Shown piece after piece: positions 1 through 7,000 of a DNA stretch of 7,465 nucleotides; the first letter of the stretch is position 1; each line of letters begins with the position of its first letter. This DNA comes from an uncultured Mycoplasmatota bacterium (GTDB lineage: Bacteria; Bacillota_I; Bacilli_A; RF39; UBA660). The notes beneath the pieces were generated by a model, which was given only the letters and a program-made list of their open reading frames with translations, was not told the DNA's origin and searched no databases. The stretch is from NCBI GenBank assembly GCA_946613765.1, contig CAMOFW010000035.1:1-7465 (forward strand). The letters are read 5' to 3'. Both the position numbers and the translations under genes were made by a program.

Positions 1-416
1 GGATTTATTGTACAAGCACTTACAATCTTTGATTGATTACTAGATACACTAGGTACTATCTTTTCATTGCTGTCTGCACAACCATTTTCAGACGTTAATG
101 TATATACTAAATCATTTTTATCTTCAAATTCATTTAATAATTCTGAGAAGTACACATCATAAGTAGTTTCTACTGTACCAGTATTCTTAACACTAAATTC
201 TTTAGTTATACTATTCCCTGGTATTGCGTTATTTAATCCTACTTGTTCTCCATCATTTAGCATTAATGTCATTTCTCCAGTTGTAATAACTGTATTATAC
301 GCACTATCATTTCCTTGTACTGAAGCACTAAAGTAGGCAAAAGAAGTTAAAGTTAATAATCCTGAAACTACAAATATTGCAACAATTATAATAATTATTT
401 TATTCTTATTTTTCAT
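1..416 (-). CDS. TasA/camelysin-like surface protein, partial (3' end beyond window)
   Basis: 138 codons are visible, starting at the ATG at 416-414. A strong Shine-Dalgarno (TAAGAGGTGA, 420-429) lies just upstream and overlaps the stop of the preceding gene. The product opens with a Lys/Asn-rich start, a hydrophobic segment (about residues 7-27) and the motif SFAYFSASVQGN, which is typical of SipW-dependent TasA/camelysin-type secreted proteins. The sandwich domain that follows has the family pattern (PGNSITKEFSVKNTGT, then a conserved Tyr-x-Val-Tyr-Phe strand) and two Cys near residues 113 and 135. It is a close paralogue of the first 138 residues of the upstream 593-residue protein and is separated from it by only 13 bases, so the two are co-transcribed. 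By analogy the missing part may carry BspA-like repeats, but it could equally be a stand-alone fibre subunit. The family call is secure; the full architecture is unknown. Confidence 0.88.
   Translation of the reverse strand, partial: MKNKNKIIIIIVAIFVVSGLLTLTSFAYFSASVQGNDSAYNTVITTGEMTLMLNDGEQVGLNNAIPGNSITKEFSVKNTGTVETTYDVYFSELLNEFEDKNDLVYTLTSENGCADSNEKIVPSVSSNQSKIVSACTIN
109..214 (-). repeat. Near-identical direct repeat, copy 1 (paralogous sandwich domain)
   Basis: This stretch matches 1907-2012 at 104 of 106 bases (differences at 153 and 171). It encodes the middle of the TasA-like sandwich domain in the downstream paralogue. Flanking DNA is clearly less similar. Confidence 0.85.
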
Positions 417-419
417 ACG

Positions 420-429
420 TCACCTCTTA
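420..429 (-). promoter_or_regulatory. Ribosome binding site of the partial TasA-like gene
   Basis: TAAGAGGTGA lies three bases upstream of the ATG at 416. The site lies within the 13-base gap directly after the stop codon of the upstream gene, with no room for a separate promoter. This supports operon expression of the two paralogues. Confidence 0.85.
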
Positions 430-2211
430 TTATTGATATTTAGGATCTAAAGTAAAGTAGCCTGGTTTATCATGTTCTGGATCATCAATACGAGCATACG
501 TTGTATCAACATGACTTGAACTGTATGTTGTTCCTGCTCCGCCTTTTAACTTAGTATTGTTACTAAAAATGTTTTTTGGACTTGTGGTATCAAAATAAAC
601 ATTTGGACCAACATATATTGTTTCTAAGTTAGGAGCATCACTAAACATATAATCTATTCTATAGTCACTCTTACTTCTAAAACTATTACCTAAATATATT
701 GTTTTTAAATTCCTAGAACCAAAGAAAATATATCCACTATTAGTCATATCCGGATTAAAATTATCTCCAAAATTAACTGTTTCTAATTTTGGACAATCGC
801 TTATTATTGTTGAATTATTACCTAGAGTTTTTGGATTGAAATTATTTCCAAAATCTACGCTAACAAGATTTTTACATCCATAAATCAAACTTTGAAAATT
901 TGTTGCTGATTCAGGATTGAAATTATCTCCAAAATCAATTGATACTATTCCATTACTATAATAGAACATACCATATAGATTTGTTGCACTCTTAGCATTT
1001 AAATTTTCTCCTAGGTCTACATATTTTAAATTATTACAGTATTTAAACATCATATATAGATTTGTTGCACTTGGAATAGATATATTATTAAATGTAATTG
1101 AATTAAAATTTGACTCTGAAAACATATAACTAATATTTTCAACACTTGTTAAATCTAAATCACTTAGTTCTAAATCAATATTACTTTTTGATCTAGCAAA
1201 TAAATCCATCATATTAGTGACTTTGGATGTATTAAATTTCTTTAAAAAGTCATACGATTTAAAATTTGAATCGCCAAACATATAATACATATTTTCTAAG
1301 TTAGATGTATCAAAGTTTTCTCCTAGTATTACTTCAGTATTTCCATTTCCTGTACCACTAAAGAAGTTACTCATATCCTTAACTTGAGAAAAGTCAAATT
1401 TTGATAAATCTATAATATCCAATTTGAAGTATGAAAACAACGATGGTGATGATTCATTCAATTGAATTAAGTTTTTTTTACAATTATAATATAAAATATT
1501 ATCTTGATAGTATAAATAAATATCATAATCTGAATCATCGGTTGATACCTTATATTTATTTGTTATTTCTGTTGGATCTTCATTTGTTACTATTATGTCA
1601 TGTATATCACTTTTATTTGATACAAATTTATATATAATTGTTGTTAAATCTGACCCAGAAATCAATTTAGCTATTCCGTCATATTCTTTGTATTCATTAA
1701 CACTTATTTTAGTTTTAAACCTCTTACCTTTATTATCATCTTGATTAGTACCATCGTTTTTGAAGGTTATAGTCAATGAATAATTATGTGTTTGATTTGG
1801 ATTAATTGAACATGAATTAACCATCTTTGATTCATTACTTGATACACTTGGTACTATCTTTTCAGTATTGTCTGAACATCCATTTGGTGATGTAATTGTA
1901 TAAACCAAATCATTTTTATCTTCAAATTCATTTAATAATTCTGAGAAGTATACATCATAAGTAGTTTCAACTGTACCAGTATTCTTAACACTAAATTCTT
2001 TAGTTATACTATCTCCAGGTATCGCATTATTCAATCTTAATTGTTCTCCATCATTTAACATTAACGCCATTTCACCAGTTGTAATAACTGTATCATATGC
2101 ATTATTATTACCTTGTACTGATGCACTAAAGTAAGCAAACGATGCTACTGTAACTAAACTTAAAATTAAAAATGCAATAACTAATGTTAATGTTTTATAA
2201 TACTTATTCAT
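430..2211 (-). CDS. TasA-type N-terminus fused to BspA-like (DUF285) repeat surface protein
   Basis: 593 residues. Residues 7-28 form a hydrophobic signal segment ending in SFAYFSASVQGN, typical of SipW-processed TasA/camelysin proteins. Residues about 35-175 form the matching beta-sandwich domain (PGDSITKEFSVKNTGT; Cys112 and Cys134 could pair). Residues about 185-275 are a short adaptor. Residues about 275-540 hold roughly ten degenerate 25-27-residue repeats of the DUF285/BspA leucine-rich type (FNTSKVTNMMDLF, then SATNLYGMF and LGENLN/FGDNFNP variants). The C-terminal cap is KGGAGT...TYARID...PGYFT, a motif common at the end of such surface proteins. There is no LPXTG or C-terminal membrane segment, so surface retention may depend on assembly into a fibre. 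The ATG at 2211 has AGAGGT six bases upstream and a near-consensus promoter behind it. The likely role is a secreted adhesin or matrix protein; the ligand is unknown. Confidence 0.9.
   Translation of the reverse strand: MNKYYKTLTLVIAFLILSLVTVASFAYFSASVQGNNNAYDTVITTGEMALMLNDGEQLRLNNAIPGDSITKEFSVKNTGTVETTYDVYFSELLNEFEDKNDLVYTITSPNGCSDNTEKIVPSVSSNESKMVNSCSINPNQTHNYSLTITFKNDGTNQDDNKGKRFKTKISVNEYKEYDGIAKLISGSDLTTIIYKFVSNKSDIHDIIVTNEDPTEITNKYKVSTDDSDYDIYLYYQDNILYYNCKKNLIQLNESSPSLFSYFKLDIIDLSKFDFSQVKDMSNFFSGTGNGNTEVILGENFDTSNLENMYYMFGDSNFKSYDFLKKFNTSKVTNMMDLFARSKSNIDLELSDLDLTSVENISYMFSESNFNSITFNNISIPSATNLYMMFKYCNNLKYVDLGENLNAKSATNLYGMFYYSNGIVSIDFGDNFNPESATNFQSLIYGCKNLVSVDFGNNFNPKTLGNNSTIISDCPKLETVNFGDNFNPDMTNSGYIFFGSRNLKTIYLGNSFRSKSDYRIDYMFSDAPNLETIYVGPNVYFDTTSPKNIFSNNTKLKGGAGTTYSSSHVDTTYARIDDPEHDKPGYFTLDPKYQ
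1907..2012 (-). repeat. Near-identical direct repeat, copy 2 (paralogous sandwich domain)
   Basis: This is the partner of 109-214, in the same orientation 1798 bases away, inside the 593-residue protein gene. The repeat pair could support recombination that deletes or fuses the two paralogues. Confidence 0.85.
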
Positions 2212-2235
2212 GATATACCTCTACTCTCTATATTT

Positions 2236-2264
2236 ATTATATAATATTATTAAAATAGTGTAAA
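2236..2264 (-). promoter_or_regulatory. Sigma-A type promoter of the 593-residue surface protein operon
   Basis: TTTACA (-35, 2264-2259), a 17-base spacer and a perfect TATAAT (-10, 2241-2236) lie upstream of the ATG at 2211. The predicted start near 2229 gives a leader of about 18 bases, which contains only the AGAGGT ribosome binding site. This is the best promoter match in the window and would drive both TasA-like paralogues. Confidence 0.8.
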
Positions 2265-2277
2265 ATCTTTTTTAATT

Positions 2278-2309
2278 AAAATAGTTCTAGTTTTCACTAG
2301 AACTATTTT
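2278..2309 (-). terminator. Rho-independent terminator overlapping the stop of the 220-residue gene
   Basis: A perfect 14-bp inverted repeat (2278-2291 with 2296-2309) encloses a GAAA tetraloop in the minus-strand RNA. The U run is short: UUUU at the base of the stem, then AAUU. The TAG stop (2289-2287) lies in the 3' arm, so the last codons (SSEN) form the 5' arm and loop. The hairpin is nearly symmetric, but no plus-strand gene converges on it. It sits 13 bases before the -35 of the next gene. Confidence 0.7.
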
Positions 2310-2949
2310 TATAACTAACATATTCAGAATCTCTTCTTTTAATCTTTAAGAATGATTCATCTAAATTTTTAAATGCTGTATAATACTTAACCTTTAAATC
2401 ATAATTAATTAAATCATTAGTTAAAGCACCATCAAATTCATTTAATTCTTTTTCTCTACCTTCAATATATCTTTCTTCAATTAAAGCATCTAATAACTCT
2501 TCTTTAATAAACTTATTAGATGATACTAAGATATATCCACTATAAATACTATCACATAAAGCATAAGCAACTAATTCTACTAAAAATTCTTTAGAAAATC
2601 CCTTATTAACCATTTTATGAGTTCTATAGTATTCATATGTAGAATAATCTATATTAAATAATGTATTCTTTAATCCAAATGAACATAAAGCATAATTACA
2701 TAAAATTTGTATTATATCAATATCTTGTAACATTTTAGCTTTAGCTCTACCATTATATTTAGATGATATAAATTCATATTTATCTCCAATATCTACGCCT
2801 TCAGGAACAACACTATAATCATCAAATAATACTAACTTAATAGCACCAACAGCATTTCTAGTACCTTTAGATTCTTTAGTTCCATAAAATATATCATCTA
2901 ACCAATCTATCTTACATCTTTTCATCTCACTGAAATAGCTATCTTTCAT
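2287..2949 (-). CDS. Hypothetical soluble protein, 220 residues
   Basis: Family not recognised. The product has no signal peptide and no clear membrane segment. It is rich in Lys, Asp, Glu and Tyr, appears mainly helical after residue 70, and has four Cys (12, 84, 89, 132). Hydrophobic helices near residues 78-90 and 120-142 are too broken by polar residues for membrane spans. The N-terminal 60 residues look mixed alpha/beta (VGAIKLVLFDDYSVVPEG). The C-terminus (SEYVSYKNSSSEN) is polar and partly encoded by the terminator hairpin. The start was placed at the ATG at 2949, with AGAGG 11 bases upstream; the adjacent in-frame GTG at 2952 has better spacing (8 bases) and may be used instead. A longer in-frame GTG at 2982 lies inside the likely promoter and lacks a binding site. 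The gene has its own promoter and terminator, so its neighbours do not reveal its role. Confidence 0.8.
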   Translation of the reverse strand: MKDSYFSEMKRCKIDWLDDIFYGTKESKGTRNAVGAIKLVLFDDYSVVPEGVDIGDKYEFISSKYNGRAKAKMLQDIDIIQILCNYALCSFGLKNTLFNIDYSTYEYYRTHKMVNKGFSKEFLVELVAYALCDSIYSGYILVSSNKFIKEELLDALIEERYIEGREKELNEFDGALTNDLINYDLKVKYYTAFKNLDESFLKIKRRDSEYVSYKNSSSEN

Positions 2950-2960
2950 CACGTACACAT

Positions 2961-2965
2961 CCTCT
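2961..2965 (-). promoter_or_regulatory. Ribosome binding site that sets the start of the 220-residue protein
   Basis: AGAGG is 8 bases from an in-frame GTG (2952) and 11 bases from an ATG (2949), which are adjacent codons. It rules out the longer GTG start at 2982, which would leave the binding site inside the coding region. Confidence 0.65.
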
Positions 2966-2972
2966 ACTATTA

Positions 2973-2981
2973 ATAATACCA
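2973..2981 (-). promoter_or_regulatory. Extended -10 promoter of the 220-residue gene
   Basis: TGGTATTAT (2981-2973) matches an extended -10 (TGn plus TATAAT-like). No good -35 is seen, which is usual for extended -10 promoters. Transcription would begin near 2966, leaving a leader of about 17 bases with the AGAGG site. Confidence 0.5.
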
Positions 2982-2994
2982 CATATTAAATATT

Positions 2995-3022
2995 AATAAA
3001 AGAGAAATAAAATTATTTCTCT
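2995..3022 (-). terminator. Rho-independent terminator of the SpoIVB-like gene
   Basis: A 9-bp AT-rich inverted repeat (3001-3009 with 3014-3022) has a 4-base loop and is followed in the minus-strand RNA by UUUAUU. The TAA stop (3015-3013) sits at the top of the 5' arm and loop. The stem has only two G-C pairs, so some readthrough into the 220-residue gene is possible. Confidence 0.6.
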
Positions 3023-3978
3023 CCTGTTTCTAGCATATTAATAATTGATATACCATAACCATTCTTAACCGAGTCAACAGACACATGTGTAACCGCACCA
3101 ATTAACTTATTATTTTGAACAATTGGTGAACCACTCATTCCTTGAATAATACCTCCAGTTTTATTTAATAATTCACTATCTATAACTTCAAAATAAAAGT
3201 TTTTAATCTTACTTTTATTATACTTTCTTAAAATATTTATTTTATAAGATTTTACTATATTATCATCTAAAGAAGTGTATATATAAGCTTCACCTAAATC
3301 AACATTATCTAAAGTTTCAATATCTATTAAATTATCATTATCTATTTGACCACTATAAGTACCATATATACCTTCCTCTACATTCTTATTTATATTACCA
3401 TATATCTTATCTTCAATAAACTTAGCATTCTTACTTCCTGGACTACCATCACTACTTCTAGTAATAGAAGTAACATTAGCCTTAAATATATTACCACTTC
3501 TTACTTCAACTTTACTGTTAGTATTACTATCTATTATTTCATGTCCTAAGCATCCATATATTTTACTTTCTGGATCTATATATGTTAAAGTACCTAACCC
3601 TTTTAAACTATCTTTAACATATAATCCACTCTTATATATTCCATTATTATATTCCAAATTTAATACAGTATCTTTAATACTATTATTATGTCTATATGTG
3701 ATATTAACTTTATTATCTTTAACATTATTTTCAATACTATTGATTAAATCATCTACTGTATTAACTTTATCATCATTAACTTTAATAATATAATCTCCAA
3801 CACTTAATTTAGAATTATTTAAAGTATTATTTACTTTATAAAATCCTACAACTAATATCCCATCACTTTCTATAGCTATACCTAAATTTTGCCCACCTAA
3901 TATTACCTTATTAGAATAAGCTAAAACATATACTGGAAATAAAAAAATAATTAAAAAAGTAATAATATATTTTTTCAT
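3013..3978 (-). CDS. spoIVB: SpoIVB-like PDZ-containing serine protease (peptidase family S55)
   Basis: 321 residues. An N-terminal signal or anchor helix (residues 3-21) exports the protein. A PDZ-like domain follows (about 28-105, with LGGQNLGIAIESDGILVVGF resembling the start of the SpoIVB PDZ). The S55 protease domain covers 125-318: His146 in GHEIID, Asp267 in EVIDSELL and Ser282 in GGIIQGMSGSPI, followed by GAVTHV and GYGI. The Asp-to-Ser spacing of 15 matches what I recall for the Bacillus SpoIVB triad. In spore formers SpoIVB is secreted between the two forespore membranes and triggers pro-sigma-K processing. Here the protein is about 100 residues shorter than the Bacillus form (426), mostly between the anchor and the PDZ. 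No recN or spo0A, the usual neighbours, is present. The ATG at 3978 is chosen because AGGTGA ends five bases upstream; the in-frame GTG at 3987 overlaps that site. Confidence 0.87.
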   Translation of the reverse strand: MKKYIITFLIIFLFPVYVLAYSNKVILGGQNLGIAIESDGILVVGFYKVNNTLNNSKLSVGDYIIKVNDDKVNTVDDLINSIENNVKDNKVNITYRHNNSIKDTVLNLEYNNGIYKSGLYVKDSLKGLGTLTYIDPESKIYGCLGHEIIDSNTNSKVEVRSGNIFKANVTSITRSSDGSPGSKNAKFIEDKIYGNINKNVEEGIYGTYSGQIDNDNLIDIETLDNVDLGEAYIYTSLDDNIVKSYKINILRKYNKSKIKNFYFEVIDSELLNKTGGIIQGMSGSPIVQNNKLIGAVTHVSVDSVKNGYGISIINMLETGEK

Positions 3979-3983
3979 ATACT

Positions 3984-3989
3984 TCACCT
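3984..3989 (-). promoter_or_regulatory. Ribosome binding site that sets the SpoIVB-like start
   Basis: AGGTGA is five bases upstream of the ATG at 3978. The alternative GTG at 3987 is part of the binding site itself, so the shorter product is preferred. Confidence 0.75.
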
Positions 3990-4010
3990 AATATTATTAT
4001 GTAACATAAA

Positions 4011-4047
4011 TAAAAAAATAAATTGCCATTTAATGACAATTTATTTT
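4011..4047 (-). terminator. Rho-independent terminator of the giant prepilin-like gene
   Basis: An 11-bp stem (4015-4025 with 4037-4047) is extended, past one mismatch, by a 3-bp inner helix (4027-4029 with 4033-4035) and closed by a small loop. In the minus-strand RNA it is followed by a U run (UUUUUUUA). The TAA stop (4043-4041) lies inside the 5' arm. The sequence between this hairpin and the SpoIVB-like start is only about 30 bases. Confidence 0.8.
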
Positions 4048-7000
4048 CTTGTTAAATAACCAGGTCCCCCAACACCATCAATTCTTGCATATTCAGCCGT
4101 GTTATTTGTAGAATCGAATTTAGTTCCTCTTCCACCAGTCAAAAGTGGGCAATTATGAAACAATACAGTTGTTTTATCTAATTTAGGTAATGCAAAAGAG
4201 GATGATACATAAATAGTTTTTAATTTTTTTCCAGTAAAAACACTAGGTGTTAAAGGTCGAGTGCCAGCACCATACCCTTGTCTATAAAAAGAATTTGTAT
4301 AAACCACACTAGAAAAATCTAAAGTACTTAAATCCAATATTTCAATATTGTCAATCCTATAAAACATAAAAGATATATCATTAACTTTAGATGTATCTAA
4401 TGGCGACAAGTCCAAACTTTTTAAATTAGTCATTTCAGAAAACATGCCAGACATATTCGTTACTTTCGAAGTATTCAAAGGTCTTAAATCTATGCTTGTT
4501 AAGCCACTCATTCCAGCAAACATACCAGACATATTTGTTACTTTCGAGGTATCTAGTGGACTTAAATCAATAGTTTTTAAAGTATGCATATTATAAAACA
4601 TAGCCGACATATCTTCTACCTTCGATGTATTAAAATTACTTAAATTTAAATATTCCATGCTCCAATTAGAACCAAACATACCTGACATATTTGTTACATT
4701 TGAGGTATCAAAATGACTTACGTCAATGCTTTTTAAGTAATACATTTGATCAAACATTCCAGCCATATTTGTTACCTTAGAAGTATTAAAGTGTCTAATG
4801 TCTAAAGACGTTAAATATAAACCAGCAAACATGTCAGCCATACTAGTTACATTCGATGTATCAAAATTCTTTAGATTCAAAGAAGTTATACCCCACATAT
4901 AACGAAACATTCCAGCCATATTTGTTACATTTGAAGTATCAAAGTTACTTACATCTATAGTTGACAACTTAGACGCTAATTGAAACATACTGGCCATATT
5001 AGTTACCTTTCGAGTATCAAAATGGCTTACATCTAAACTGACTAGATTTTTCATTCCATAAAACATACTCGACATATTTGTTACATTTGAAGTATTAAAA
5101 TTTTTTATATTTATACTTGTTAATCCTTCACAATTAGAAAACATACTCGACATACTTGTTACATTTGAAGTATCAAAATGACTTACATCTAAACTGGTTA
5201 AGTTAGAATTATAAGCAAACATTCCAGCCATACTTGTTACATTTGAAGTATCAAAATGACTTACATCTAAACTAGTTAAATTTGAATTATTATAAAACAT
5301 ATAATACATACTTGTTACATTTGTAGTATTAAATCCAGAAAGGTTAATAGTTTTTACTCCAGTCCTATATATAAATTCAGAAAGATAAACAACCTTTGAA
5401 GAATCAAAAATGGATAAATCAATACTTTCTATCTTACTTAAATAACTAAACATACTATTACAATTTGGATTTAAGTAAATTTTTGTATTTTCTGAATACA
5501 AATATATTGTTCCATTATCAAACCAAGCATATATTGGAACATCAGAATTTGGAATAGAAACATCAATTTTTGTAACATTATTACCAGGTAATATCCTACT
5601 TATGGTAATATTCTTAATATTAGAATCATAATCATAAACTCCAATTTTTTCACTATTAGGATTTGCCAATTTCTTAATTGCATAATTAAAATTTCTTCCA
5701 GTATTCAATACAGCATCAGTTATCTTCCATTGAGCATATAAAGTAACATTTTTAGAAGTATTATATTTAGAACCTGCATTGCCAACTTTTGTACCACCTG
5801 ATGCAGCCGTATACCAACCAGTTAATTTATAACCTGGTCTTGAAGCATCTGGTAAAGTTATAGATCCATTAATCCAACTAGCATAAATAGTTGAATTAGA
5901 TGTAAATTTACTTACTCCAATACCTTTACCAGTACCATCATAATATTTAGTACCTTTACCATTTCTTTGAGACCAATAACCATCAAAAGTATTCTTAGAT
6001 TTTAATGTAGTATTTGGTGTAGTACTACCATTATAATTTAATGTGACATTATATTCTTTTTGAGGAATAGTAATATCTGGGAAAGCTTCATTATATGTAG
6101 CTTCAATTTTTTTAGTACCTTCAACAGTAGCACTTTGATTATCAAAAGTAATAGTTGAAACTTTTGGTATCCATCTAGCATATAAAGTTATATCGGATGT
6201 TGGAGTATAATTACCACTTTGCATTATAAAATCTTCACCAGTTCTTGAAGTAAACCAACCCCTAAACTCATAACCAGTAAGGGTTTGTTTTGGTAAATTA
6301 ATACTCTTATCAGTCCATACTGCATAAAGTGGTCTTCCATCTGGTAAATTATAATAATGAACATTTTTACCACTTTCATCATAATATTTTACTCCACCAT
6401 TTTTAGCAGCAAAATATCCCCTAAAAGTATATTTTACAGTTTCTGTTCTATCTATATGATTATATTCATCAATTAATCTTACCTTATATTCTCTTCTTGG
6501 AACTTCAATATTAGGCATTTCGTGTCCAAATACTACATCTCTAACAATTGTAGTACCTGGATATGTTGCTCCTTGATTATCTAATGCAACATCATAATGT
6601 TTAAATTTATCAGTCTCTTTTTTACCTTCACACAAAACTATATCTTCTTCATTTGAAAAGTCATAATAAGCATAAAATCTAGATCCGGTCTTAACAATAG
6701 TTATTGTTTTATTATCCATTACAGATTCATCTCTTGGATCAACAACGCAACCTTTATCTTCATCACCTAAAGTACATTCATCTGTCTCTTTTTTATATAA
6801 ATTATTATCTATTATAGTTTTAACATCAACTTTTATATATCCTTTATCATCAAAATCATCATTATAATCACTACCATATAACTTAGCAGCACTTTCTAAA
6901 TTATGTACCTTTGTACAATACATATTATCTTTAATTGTTTTAGATATGCCAAAAACACTAGGTATAGCAACCAACAAGATTATACCCATAATTACTATTA

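Noticed and set aside
1431..1637. Plus-strand open frame of 68 codons
   Set aside because: It lies antisense within the 593-residue surface protein gene, has Leu/Tyr/Ile-rich low-complexity composition and lacks a ribosome binding site. It is a shadow of the minus-strand gene.
2950..2982. Upstream GTG start giving an 11-residue extension of the 220-residue protein
   Set aside because: The extension would place the AGAGG ribosome binding site and part of the extended -10 inside the coding region, and nothing resembling a binding site precedes the GTG at 2982.
3346..3549. Plus-strand open frame of 67 codons
   Set aside because: It is antisense to the SpoIVB-like protease, whose motifs are clear, and is Thr/Ile/Tyr-rich without a binding site. 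It is a shadow.
3995..4001. CATAATA upstream of the SpoIVB-like gene, resembling a sigma-G/sigma-F -10 (CATnnTA)
   Set aside because: No matching -35 is found at the right spacing, transcription would begin right at the ribosome binding site, and such a motif arises easily by chance in DNA this AT-rich. A vegetative extended -10 candidate at 3998-4006 is equally weak, so no promoter is called for this gene.
4245..5408. Regularly spaced repeats resembling a CRISPR array
   Set aside because: The 78-base period stays in frame (one unit is 75 bases), both 'repeat' and 'spacer' parts are coding, and the translation is the standard BspA/DUF285 26-residue unit.
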